Shown one piece after another: positions 10,201 to 19,464 of a stretch of DNA of 64,000 bases. The stretch covers positions 37,666,654 through 37,730,653 of the forward strand of contig CP154957.1 of assembly GCA_039621445.1 (NCBI GenBank), given 5' to 3'. Source of the stretch: Euglena gracilis (lineage: Eukaryota > Euglenida > Euglenophyceae > Euglenales). Positions within the stretch are counted from its first letter, which is position 1. Each line of letters begins with the position of its first letter. A program made the position numbers and the translations under genes. Below the pieces are notes generated by a model. The model was not told the DNA's origin. It made no database searches and saw nothing but the letters and a program-made list of their open reading frames with translations.

Positions 10201-13047
10201 GTTGCCTGCTGCTGTTTTTTTTATTCTTTCAAAAAATTCTGATTTTTTTGAAAGTCATTTTAGTCATATTTTCATATGATTTCTGTCAATCTGGTGCCAT
10301 TTTTTGCATGTTTTTGCGTTTTTGTGTTTTTTTTGTGTACTTTTTTTTCTCAGATTTTGCACATTTTTCCAAGGCCCGGCAAGCTGATTTGCCTCTCCCC
10401 CCCCCTGTTGTATCTACAGCCATTGGTGTACGTGAGGGTTTTTTTACCATTAAGCAAAAAATAAAATGTGGATTTTTTGTCCTGAGTGCATAGATCTTTG
10501 CCAACTCTGGGCAAATGTATTTGAAGGTTCTCAGACAAAACCTGGACGCTTTTGGCAACATTTTCTTGCCACTCTCACACAAGATTTTTGCAAGTAAAGC
10601 CCAAATTGTGCCCAGGTGTAAAGCACGGGATAGAGCCAACGTCCAATTTTTTTCGCATGATTCCGCACGTTAAAGACCAATTTTGGGTTCATTTTGTGTC
10701 GATTACGGTTGATTTTTCATTCACATTGGAATTGGATCAGTCAGGCTATTTTTTGGGCAATTCTGGGCCAGCTTGGGCTGGCCCCTGTGTTTGGGCGAGA
10801 TAAATGTAAACCCGGACGCTTCTTTAGTAGCACAAAAATCGCGAGCATTGGAAATATTGTCAGTCCGAATCTGTCAGAACCCCCAAAACTAATTTGAATT
10901 TCGAATTTGAATTGATGTCGATGTAATTGAATTTGAGCTCTGGACCTCTGGCTCTGCCTCTTTCTTTCAAGAGACCTCCCTTCCGAGGGGATCAATTTCA
11001 TGGCTCTATTCCGCCCATGCTTTCATGCTTCCCAGCAGAAAGGCATGAAGGTTGCCATTCACTTGCAGAGGTGCCGTGGGAATACAGAACCCTTCTGGCC
11101 CCTTGTGAATTCTCGCAACCTCATGTGCCCCACGTTAACTTATTCCCCATGATTTCACCCCCCAATGGCGGTTTGAACGTCAGAGGCTTGGACCCCCCAC
11201 TTGTTCCTGCCGGCAACGCCACCTGACAGTACCAACCCAGTGTGAAAAGCTCGGCAGCAGAGCAGCGTTTCCGTCGCTGGCTTTGCACTGCCGTTGACTC
11301 CTGCCCCTCCATTTGCACTGGCAAATGGGAACCGTCGGGTTGAAGAACACCTCTGCTCCCCTTTTCTTTAAGATCAATCATTCCATTATTCCCCATTATT
11401 TCCCAAAAGACCCCTTTCCCCAGTTTTCCCCCCCCAGAATTCCCAACTATGTGCCCCACCCCCCCACCCTGTTTCCTTCGCAAGGCAACCCACCCCACGT
11501 TCCCCCCCCAACCCCCCTTTGACAGTACCAGCGTGTTCCCCCGCACCTTTTCGTCGCAGCAGGGCTGTTGCTGCTCCCCCTCCATTCCCCCCTTGGCACT
11601 GGCAGGAGACGCGGGATTGCTGCACCTCCAAGGCCGCCGCCCAGCAGCGGTTCGCCCGCCTGCACAGCCAGTTGGCACAGGTCCTGGCTGGCCTTCTGCA
11701 GGGATGTACCTCAGACTGGACGACCAGGACCTTGCTGTTTTTTTTTGGACCGTGTGGCCAGCCCTATTGTGAAGGTGGTCGGGCCGTGTGGTGACCCCAT
11801 TTTTCATCGCAAAGGACATGAAACGTTGAGATTATGAAATGAAACTCCAAATATGGGTCCACAGCCTCCATTGAGAAGGCAGTGCAACGCTAGGTTGTGT
11901 TCAGGGTCATTTTCCCGTCTTAAAAAGTCAGTCCGTCTTTTGTCAGGCTGTTTTTCTCCCAACTGTGTCGAATTGTGAACCCGGCGTTTTCTGGGCTGCC
12001 ATTTTTGGGCAATGCATTTTTGGCTGTAGCCCCATGTGATCGATTGCAAATGGACCCAATTGTCAGTGGAGCTGTGTTTCCTGGTTCCCATTCAGGTGGT
12101 CACGTGGCTCGTCAAACAGACGGAGGACGCGTACCAGCAAGTGCAACGTCGTCGGCAGCAGTGCAAAGCCCTGCGTGCCACTCAGGTCCGTCCCCCCCCC
12201 CTTCTTTGCACGGGGTGGTCACCTCCCAGTATCGCGCCTGGACCCCGTTGCGGTCTGCTCGGCAACCCCTACCAGCAGCGACAGGTGAGCTGTCCCCCTC
12301 CCCCCAGGCCCTGCCCGCAGTGCACGAGTCGGTGTACCAGAGCGCCGGGCAGCTCTCCCAGTCCCTGTTCGCCCTGAACCTCGGCGACATCCTTCACGGG
12401 GCAGTGTGTGCGCACCACCGTTGCCGGGTTGTGTCGGCGTTGGACCCCCGGAGAACCAAGCCCTGTGCCGGAATCTGTGACCACCGTTTTCCCCCTGCGA
12501 CGCAGTTTTCTTTGAGACACTGAGCTCGACCGGATTTCCGCCACCTCCCCCCCCGGCCGGCGATGCGCCGAACGCCGCCCCTCGCCTGCCCCCCCCCCCT
12601 CCGCCCCCACCCCCTTGGCCACGCAGGGGGACGGCGGCCCGGGCCCCCCACCGCCCCCGGACCTGGAGGGCGACCTGCGGCGCCTGGCGGCTGCCGTGGA
12701 AGGCAAGCCGGGCTCCGGGGCAGCCGCCGGTCCGGTCTTCCCCCGTCATCTCTGACAGCCCCCTCGGGGCGGCCCCCAGACGTTAGGCGGTCGCTGTGGG
12801 CTGCGGGGGAGGGTTGTGGACTTGACCGAGAATTCCGCCCCCCCCCCCTTCATGCCATGCCCACGGCCGTCCACACCGTCGACCCCTCCCTCCCCTCCCG
12901 CCGTTCCCTGCGCTTGCCCGTCTGGACGTCTGCCCACCTGCAGGGCCGGACGGGGCGGACCTGGCGGCGCTGCTCTTCCAGCTGGTGGAGGGGCGGCTGC
13001 GGCTGGAGCACACCCTGGCCCGCCTGGCCGTGGCCCCCGACGGCTGA
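324..13047 (+). CDS. Long coiled-coil protein, 18 exons (5' end may be missing)
   Basis: Exons joined by frame and GT/GC-AG sites: 324-386, 1173-1310, 1525-1628, 1861-1924, 2812-2847, 4035-4160, 4671-5336 (split by an element), 5595 to about 5791 or 5858, 7685-7775, 8581-8684, 8808-8952, 9740-9853, 10070-10174, 11606-11680, 12096-12185, 12308-12403, 12627-12729, 12944-13047 (TGA). Phases agree at nearly all junctions. The link from exon 8 to exon 9 is uncertain because of a G run. The protein is almost wholly predicted coiled coil, rich in E, A, Q, R and L (for example LMEDRERLAQQLAAEQ and LERDALQAGAKKSAEAL), ending in a leucine-rich helix before PDG-stop. No catalytic motif is visible. It resembles golgin, myosin-tail or centrosomal rods in composition only, so a scaffold or tether role is inference. 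No start codon is assigned, and more exons may lie left of the window. Confidence 0.72.
2211..2304. repeat. CCCA / CGCA / CA compound microsatellite
   Basis: An uninterrupted run of CCCA units passes into CGCA units and then CA units. It lies in an intron of the coiled-coil gene. Confidence 0.95.
2478..2703. repeat. C/G-run repeat with AAATAACACC / GGTGTTATTT hairpins
   Basis: The block begins with a C run and AAATAACACC and ends GGTGTGTTATTTGGGG, so its ends are inverted. Several internal GGGGTGTTATTTGG units recur. A related block flanks the large transposon at 56150-56531 and 63732-63765. It is probably a small non-autonomous element; no target duplication was identified. Confidence 0.55.
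2845..4041 (+). mobile_element. hAT-like element forming an intron (degenerate ends)
   Basis: The left end is CAGGCCGTTG and the right end CAGCCGCCTG, inverted over the terminal CAGGC. The flanking 8-mers are CTCGGGAG (2837-2844) and CTGGTGAG (4042-4049), identical at 6 of 8 places. Splicing from CAG|GC (2847) to gacag|CCG (4034) keeps the coiled-coil frame and leaves 18 bases beyond the inferred ancestral exon. A second element (2984-3212) is nested inside. Old and diverged, so moderate confidence. Confidence 0.5.
2984..3212. mobile_element. Small inverted-repeat element, CAGGGCTGTACGGGAA family
   Basis: The left end CAGGGCTGTACGGGAA matches the reverse complement of the right end (CAGGACTGTATGGGAA) at 14 of 16 places. 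The interior holds C/G runs and a GGCGCC-type hairpin. No clear 8-bp target duplication was found. A similar right end (CCTGTACAGCCC) occurs near 48770-48785. Confidence 0.5.
4162..4365. repeat. GT microsatellite, interrupted
   Basis: A GT run at 4162-4213 is followed by further GT-rich blocks to about 4365. It begins directly after the exon ending ACTCAG|gtgtgt, so the donor itself is the first GT of the repeat. Confidence 0.9.
4783..5234 (+). mobile_element. hAT MITE inserted inside a coiled-coil exon
   Basis: The ends are CAGGCATTTGCTTAAGG and CCTTAAGCAAAAGCCTG, inverted with one mismatch. The target duplication is perfect: GCTGGGGC at 4775-4782 and 5235-5242. Removing the element and one duplication joins ...AKLRLG to QLRLQERL in one coiled-coil frame, so the insertion is clearly exonic. 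Splicing CAG|GC (donor at 4786) to TTAAG| (5224) or AAAAG| (5230) also keeps frame, adding 21 or 15 bases. The interior has an inverted CTGCTAGCAG block, C/G runs and two GGCGC..GCGCC hairpins that the second copy (30906-31279) lacks. No coding capacity. Confidence 0.93.
5856..7608 (+). mobile_element. hAT transposon with decayed transposase
   Basis: The ends are CAGGCTTGTGCTTA (5856-) and TAAGCACAAGCATG (-7608), inverted at 13 of 14 places. The target duplication is CTCCTTCC (5848-5855) and GTCCTTCC (7609-7616), 7 of 8 identical; an 8-bp duplication is the hAT hallmark. The subterminal regions carry GGGTGCC hairpins, C/G runs and repeated TGTGCAATTT motifs at both sides (5975-6060, 7286-7370), possible transposase-binding repeats. 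It encodes the hAT fragment at 6315-7146 and sits in the eighth intron of the coiled-coil gene, possibly acting as part of that intron because its ends carry CAG|GC and AAG| signals. Confidence 0.88.
6315..7146 (+). pseudogene. hAT-family transposase, C-terminal fragment
   Basis: The second frame (from about 6457 to the TGA at 7144-7146) contains the hAT C-terminal dimerisation region, with LPVTSADVERSFSLLGC followed by the LRNSLPDDTRRLSTMM helix. The first part (6315 to about 6480) is an acidic then lysine-rich segment (EEEESELGDVNDDEE, KKPKKRKR) in another frame, so a frameshift or short unrecognised intron separates the two. The N-terminal BED finger and most of the catalytic RNase-H region are absent. 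Full hAT transposases are about 600-800 residues; under 300 remain, so this copy is probably inactive. Other genomic copies could supply transposase to MITEs with the same ends. Confidence 0.85.
7792..7975 (+). repeat. Paired hairpin repeat (GTGCTTATAGC / GTGCGCTTTTATTTGG)
   Basis: Two units each pair GCCGCC with GGCGGC around a G run and contain GGTGCGCTT. The same family lies inverted at 14750-14930. It is in a coiled-coil gene intron. Ends and mechanism are not resolved. Confidence 0.5.
9434..9520 (+). repeat. Partial copy of the AAATAACCTGG repeat
   Basis: CCCCCAAATAGCCTGGCG and then CACTGGAACCATCTTTTT match pieces of the better copies at 16100-16341, 38464-38652 and 39078-39299. No right end was found. 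Confidence 0.45.
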
Positions 13048-14749
13048 GGCCGCCGTCCCCCGGCGCTCCGCCCCCCGCAGCACTCAACGGCCCTCCCCGG
13101 ACGTGGAGGGCAGGCCTGCCTGAAGAGCACTGGACCAACGTTGTTGGCCGGTGCCGATCCAACCCCCCCAACGATGCCGACCGCAGTGTTGATGAACACA
13201 CGGCTCGGCAGGAGGATGGCCTTGCGTGGCAGAAATGTTTTTTTGATTCCCCAGCAACGGTCCTTGCTTTCTTCACCCTCCATTTTCTTGAATGGATAAA
13301 GTCTTCAAATTTTCTCAACTCTAGATGGGGTTGTGGCCCTCCCCTGCAAATAACGCAATCCACCCCCCCTTTTTTGAAATGGCTGGTTCTCCTTTTGGTG
13401 TGTGCCACCAAAAGGAGGCTTCCACTTCAACTCAGGAATCTTCCAGAGCCAGCAGTGACAGTGCCGGAAAACAGTCAGATGCATTCTACGTTGTTTGTTG
13501 TGATGATTGATGATGGTTGTGATACATAATAACAAAGACTACTGCATATGTCTTTCAAAGTACCTCTTTTAAACCCAATTGTCCAACCTGTAATTGGGTC
13601 TTTTATTTGGCAACCTTTCCCGCAGGTTTTGTGGAAAGCTGAGTTCTTTACATGTCTGATGGTGGCATGGAGCAGCAGACGTTTGAGAGACAGGGTTGCC
13701 GGCCTCAGCTCAGTTGGTGGTCCGGCCCTGCCCGGCCTGGTCCCAGGCTATTAAGTGAGTGTTGGTTTTGACAGGGGGATGGAGGGATCCGACCCCCCCC
13801 CAAGGTTGAGAGGGGGGTGTCTGGGGACCCCCTGGAACCAAGATGTGTTCTTCCTCTTCTTTTTGTTTTCTTCTTCTTCCCGGTGCTTCGCCTCAAAAAG
13901 CGTCCAAAGTATTGTTTCCAGGTGATTCTTTCACCAAATTGACAAAACCAGATGAAACATAAATTTGTTGGCGTGCTTCCAGCACTTTGCGCCGCTTTTT
14001 TTTTTAAATTTACTCAGGGAGGGAGATATTTTGAAATTTCGATTTTGACCCCAAAATGGCCCAAAAACGGCCAAGTCAATACAGGTCAAATGTCAAGAAA
14101 TGTCAAGTGCTTGGAGCGGAACGCCGCCAAGTTATGGGAAAGACAAATACCGTTAGGTACAGCGCTCCAAGGGCTTCATTTTTGGCCGCCAGACATTTCT
14201 TTTGATTTTTTGTCAATTGATCAACCATGTCCACTCTTTGCAACAAAATTGGTTGTGCGGATCCCGGGCATGGGTGGGAACACCCATCCCTTTCATTCCC
14301 CGCGCACCCAGCATTTCCTCCCCACGCTTTGCCAAATGCTTCAAAATCGCTACACCCACACGGCGCAAGAGAGTCAGTCTGGCAAAAACCAGGATGCACA
14401 CCGCCGGCAGTTTGAGGGCACCTGGGGAAGCAGCCGCAAGGAGCAAGAAGGGCCCCTCCCAGGGGTCCAGGCCCCCCCCTTCCCCCCTCTCATTTAATAC
14501 CCTGCCTGGCCTGGCCCAGCCCGGCCCAGCCCAGCCAGGCACAGCCCGGCCCGGCCGCATGGCCCGGTCCGGCAGCCTGAACTGAACTGCTGAACGCCTG
14601 TCCCTGCGCTCAGTTGCGGTGGAATCAAAATAACATTGCATACGTGTGACTTTTTAAGGGACTGGCTTTTTGGAGATATTTTGATGATTTCAATATTTGG
14701 AACCCAAAGAAGACGAAAACGGACTGTATCTGGGGCCAGCTGGCCCTGG

Positions 14750-14930
14750 GTAAGGGTCCAAATAATAGCGCACCCCCGTCGCCGAAGGTGGCGGTCCGCT
14801 ACAAGCACACCCAACTTTTTAATTGGAATTCAAAAGAAAATCAACAAGAATCACAGAGGTTGAGTCCAAAGAAGCGCACCTCCGGGCCGGAGGCAGCTGT
14901 CCGCTTTAAGCGCACCCGTGCTTCCATCAG
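14750..14930 (-). repeat. Paired hairpin repeat, inverted copy
   Basis: Reading the reverse strand gives GGTGCGCTT, a GCCGCC-type hairpin and a GGACCC end, matching the two-unit block at 7792-7975. Confidence 0.45.
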
Positions 14931-15649
14931 GGTTCACGGGTTGGTGCAAAGTCCCTAGGGCTTGATTTAAGATCCCCAGCGATTTTCTTTGGTTCCCCGC
15001 CGATGTTTTTAACTTTTCGATTTTTTAACCCAAAATGGTATACATTTGGGGCCAGGCGCACAGCTGGCTCCTGGGACCTGCACGGGCAATCAGATATTAT
15101 TCTTTTAAGGCGAAAATTCTCAAAAAACTAAAGCTTTTTTAAGGTTGTTTAAGGTTTTTTTTAAGGCATTTTGAAAATTTCAAGAAAGAATTTTTAAGGC
15201 ATCCATTTTCCATTGGTGGTCAAAGAGCCATCGGGCATCGAACAAACGTCGGTCCAGGTTGAAAACCAAACCCATTTTTTTGAGTTTTGTGTGAATAGAC
15301 AATGTTCCAGCGAGGCCAGAAATCATTTTTTCCCCCCTGGAGTCGGCCTTTTGTGTTTTTGCCAAGATTTTGCGATTTTTTTTGCTCAAATTCGAAAAAT
15401 TTTACACCCCAATTTTTAAAGATTTTTTCAACGGGTTTTCAGGTTTTTCAAGGCATTTTGGCCAAAGCTTTTTTTGCAGGTTTTTTAAGGTTTTTGAAGC
15501 TTTTTTAAGGCATTTTGGCAGAAAAGGGTTTTTAAGTTTTTTTTTAAGTTTTCCAAGGCGCTTTTAAAAAATAATGCCTTGGACGATAGAGGGTCTCTAA
15601 GGCTTTATTTCCCGTTCCTTTGCCGCTTTTTTTGTGTTTTTATCACTCC

Positions 15650-15815
15650 CAGGGAGGAAGGTCCCGGGGGTTTCGGGGTGGAGCCCATTTCCAGACCCCT
15701 CAAAATCATCATTTTTCGTCAAAGTCCCTGGGGTTACACCCCCAAAGACAGAATTTTCCTCATTTTTTGCACTCCCTTGTCACTGTGTCTTCAAACTCCC
15801 CAGAACCACACAGCC
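15650..15815 (+). repeat. Interspersed segment homologous to 31440-31620
   Basis: The + strand here and the - strand at 31440-31620 share long matches, among them CCCGGGGGTTTC, TCATTTTTTGCACTC and TTTTCAAAC-like ends. One frame of both copies reads similarly (GVTPPK-EF-SFFAL), but many substitutions change residues, so coding is not claimed. The other copy lies inside the element at 31351-34340. Confidence 0.6.
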
Positions 15816-15904
15816 CCGACCCATTCTATATCAAAAGTTGGCATCGGGGTGTCATTTATGGGGGGAGGGTGGCTCATTGCAGGAAATTGGCTATGCATTT
15901 TTGG

Positions 15905-16095
15905 GTGGTCGAGCGACTAGTCGCTATCAACTAGTCACTGGCGACCATTGGTCAGTCATTTGTGACCATTGGTGGTTGGGCCAATCACCAAAAATCTCCA
16001 AACCAAAGGATTTGTTGCAGAATTTTGGCTATGAAGTCGCTAGCAACCGTTGTTTGTGCTAGCAACAGTCGCTGGCGACTAGTCCTTCAGGATAT
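15905..16095. repeat. Palindromic cluster around GCGACTAGTCGC
   Basis: GCGACTAGTCGC and variants such as AACTAGTCACTGGCGACC and GTCGCTGGCGACTAGT recur several times in both orientations. The arrangement recalls the palindromic arrays of the elements at 31351 and 56532. With the homologous segment just upstream it may be the remnant of a related element. Confidence 0.45.
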
Positions 16096-16099
16096 AATC

Positions 16100-16341
16100 C
16101 CCCCCCCCGCTGAAAAGGTGGCCCAAATAACCTGGCGGGGTGCCAGGTTATTGGAACCAACTTTTGGCCTTGTCCCCCCGCCAGGTTATTTGGGCCACCT
16201 TTTCAGCGCCATAAAGGAATTTTGCCTAAAAAGGACCCCGCCAAGTTACTGGAACCATCTTTTTTGCCCCTCCCCCCGAAGTCATTCGGCCCCCGCCAGG
16301 AGTTGGGACCCCGCCAGGTTATTGGGGGGGTTTACCAACCA
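16100..16341. repeat. AAATAACCTGGCGGGG inverted-repeat element
   Basis: CCCAAATAACCTGGCGGGG near the left end pairs with CCGCCAGGTTATTGGGG near 16340, and the same motif occurs internally in both orientations. It shares GGAACCAACTTT, GCGCCATAAAGGAA and GGAACCATCTTTTTTGCC with copies at 38464-38652 and 39078-39299. Probably a non-autonomous element. Confidence 0.6.
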
Positions 16342-17078
16342 AAACCAAATCCCTTGCATATGCATGGGTGAACGCCGTTGCCCACGGGTTCGTTAAGTTC
16401 CCTCGGGTTGGTTAAGGCAAGGCAAGACGGTGCTTAGGGATTGTGCTCAGTCACAGTTTTACCAAAAGTTATTGAAAAACATTGGTTGAAATTGTCTGAG
16501 AAAGTTTATTTTTATGCTTGACCCATCTAAAATTTAGACAAATCAAACTCAAGTTTAAAACCTGGAGGTTATATTTCAGGTTGGGTGCAGGGGGTTTTAA
16601 ATGGTTATCTTGGCAGGGTAGAGTGGGTGGGCCCGCCAGACCCCTTCTCCCGGAGGGGGGGCTTGTGAGTCCCCCTCCGGAGGCGGGGTTTTGGTCATTT
16701 TTTGATCCTTTTTTCGACGGAAAGCACCGATTTTCTTGACCCGAGATTAACCCCCAAAAGTGGGTCCCCCGAACCCATGGGAGGGGGTCGGGGGTGCCCC
16801 TGGGTGGGCGGTGGGACCCCCTGTCTTAAACCCCCCCGGTCCCTGGTTGGGTGCTTGCTGGTCCAGGGGGACGGTGATTCTGCACGAATGACAAGGAGGC
16901 ATTCCCATTGTCGCACAACCGCTCCATGTCGAATGACCACTCCTTGGTCATTGACTGCAGGTTGGGGTTGCCCCTGGTCACTGCCGGGAAGCGGATGACG
17001 ACAGGGGTGAAGTAATGAACAGCAGTTTGATATTAGCGTTTGCACCCCTTCAAATGACAATGCACCCCCCAAGTGTGC

Positions 17079-17100
17079 GTGTGTGTGTGTATGTGTGTGT

Positions 17101-17193
<93 letters not shown>
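17079..17193. repeat. GT microsatellite
   Basis: More than 50 GT units with a few GTAT interruptions at the left. Confidence 0.97.
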
Positions 17194-17194
<1 letters not shown>

Positions 17195-17360
17195 TGCCCC
17201 TTCTTGTCAAAGTGTGCACGGCCGGAGGTTGGACAACCACCCAGCAGCTTAGTTGGTTTGTTGCTCAGCAGAATCCTGAAGGACCACCACCACCACACAA
17301 GTAGGCACTGGCGGCGTGCAGTTTGCGTGCCCCACACGTTCCCGTTGACTGCCCGGTGCA

Positions 17361-18164
17361 ATGGAGCAGTACCTCGCCGTCCCCCGGCCTCCCCTCCCAT
17401 TCCTTCCCGGCGGCGCCTCCCGCAGGGTTCCCCCCATGCCTGCCCTGCCCCACCCCGAACCGTCCCTGGCACTCCGCACCGCGGCCGGCGCAGCGTGCGG
17501 CTTCGTGGCCACAGTGGCGGTGCTGGCTGGCGCCGAGGCCTCGCGGGCCTCCAGCCAGGGCCGGGGCAGGGCCCCGTGGCCGCCTCCAGTGATGCCGTGG
17601 ACCAGTTGGTTTGGGGGCACTGCAAAACCCGCCCTCGTTTTGGGGTTTTCCCCCCCGGTGCTGTCTGGGAAACTCAAGGTTTGTTTCACGTCCTAGGTGC
17701 GTTCTAGGTCATATTTTTATTATTTTTCTGGAGGCCCGGGTATGGGTTTTGGGCGCGATGCACCGAATTTTTTTTTGGAAAATGCCCCCAGATGACCCAA
17801 TTTTGGGGCCCCTGCCTCCAGGGGGGGGGGGGGTCCCGCGCTGGGCTGGGTGGGTGGGTGGGACCCTGGGTCAGGTGGGGGTCTTAAAAAGACCCCCACC
17901 TGGCCTAATGATGAACCCTGCCCCCTGACCACCCTGCAGCACTCCCCCGCGTTCCATTGGCCACTCTCCGCCCCGGCACTGCCCGCAATTTGTGGGCCCC
18001 CTCGCCGGCCCTTGCCCGCTCCCCCGCCGCCACCACCGCCGCCGGCCCCGCCGTCCGTTGGCTGCCCGCGGCCCCGGCGCCGCGGGGGCCGTCCCCCACC
18101 TCGGCTGCGGTGGCGATGGCCCTGGCCGGGCCTCCCCCGGCCCCCGCACCGTCCCCGGCGGAGG
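17361..18164 (+). CDS. Candidate N-terminal exons of the gene ending at 25078
   Basis: An ATG at 17361 opens a frame rich in A, P, S and R with a hydrophobic stretch (ACGFVATVAVLAGAEA) and a possible GT donor near 17592. A second A/P/S/R-rich frame follows an acceptor at 17938 and could end at a GT donor near 18164. This composition would suit an organelle-targeting leader of the helical protein downstream, whose own first supported exon also has a hydrophobic stretch. The link is inferred only from position and composition; phases were not proven and extreme GC content can create such frames by chance. Confidence 0.28.
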
Positions 18165-19464
18165 TGTGTGCCCGGCAGTGGCTTGGTTGCAGGTGCCGCT
18201 TCGGCCACCAGGGGACCCAACTGTCGGGGGGGGGGAGGGTGTGCTTGCGATGGGCAGCACAAGGTTTACCCCCAATGGTAAAAGAGGCCTGCCCGGCTCC
18301 CCCAGCGCTGATGAATTCTGGTCCATCCGCCCAAACATGGCCATTTTGGCCTTCGGCACGCAGGGGGGTGCTTGCACAACCCACCCCAAATCCCAACCCC
18401 CTGGGGGTTGAAAGTGCCCCCCCCCCCGGGGGTGCGGCCTCCTTAAAAAAAAGACTGGTCCAAGCCTGGAAAAAAATGTGCTGGTTGCCTCTGGGGGGGG
18501 GTTAGAGTCCTGGCTGGAGACAGCAACGCAACCACTGAGAACCACACCAAGAGCACAGAGCCCTGGGGGGGGGTCCAAAGGGTCGGGGAAGCAGCAGCAG
18601 CAGCCTAGCAAGCAGCAGCGAAAAGTATTTCTTTCCAGGGGGGACCTGGCGGGCCGTGGTGGTCAAAGAGCCCACTGCAGGTGACACCAGTACCCGCCGG
18701 CGCGCAGTGGAGGAGTAGGCCCCTTACCCCCCTGAGCACCTCTTGGGAACGAAACCGAGCAGCAACAAAAGCAGCAGCAGCTGCCACCGGGGACCGGGCA
18801 GCCACCCCCGTTCCCTGGCGGCGGTGGGGCGGCCGCCCCGACTCATGTCGCTGGGTTGCCACCGCTGGGCTTCTTTAGTGTGAAGGGCGAAGTGGCCCCA
18901 CCCGATGTCCGATGCCCCGCCTTGATCTGCGCCGGGCCAATGGTTCAAAGCGGACGACTCAAAAGGCAAAAAAAGACGGAATGACCTTCCCCCGTGGCGT
19001 GCCTCAGAGTCGAATTGATCATTGGGGTCGCCTGGACACCCCCCCCCCCCCACTGGAGTCCCGCTCTGAGGCTGCAACCTTGGGTTGACTAGAAGGCTGG
19101 GCAAACCATTTTGGACCCTTTGGCACACCAAAAGCAAACAAAGCAAAAAAAAAAAGATCCCGTTTTGCTGCATTTCCAGGGAAAATTGGCTGGCTGGACT
19201 GGGGCCGGGACTCTTACCCCCTGGGATGCACTTTGGCTTCTGTCTGGTTCAAGGCCTGGCACTGCATTCCGCTTCTGGCCCTTTCTTCGGAGCAACTCCC
19301 AATAATTGTCCGACCCCATATTCACTGCGACTTCAAACATCCATTTTGTGGTTTCTTTGCCCTTCCCCTCCCCCTTGGGGTTTTGGCTCCCTTTTCTTGC
19401 TGCTGCTGTTTACAAATGGTTCCCCGCAAAGCGTCGGCCCTGTCGGCTTGTTACCCTCCCGCAG

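Larger units (their letters stand above)
13048..17360. other. Repeat-rich spacer between two genes
   Basis: No splice-consistent exons were found. Contents: C/G runs, a T-rich stretch with repeated TTTTTTAAGGC (15110-15560), a hairpin repeat (14750-14930), a segment homologous to 31440-31620 (15650-15815), palindromes around ACTAGT (15905-16095), an AAATAACCTGG repeat (16100-16341) and a GT tract (17079-17193). The 5' region of the next gene presumably lies at its right end. Confidence 0.5.

Noticed and set aside
12219-13411. Long - strand frames rich in Gly and Arg
   Set aside because: Complement of GC-rich coiled-coil exons and C runs; no family features.
17957-18505. A + strand frame rich in A and P read as a gene start
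   Set aside because: There is no ATG at this point; kept only as a possible internal exon with low confidence.
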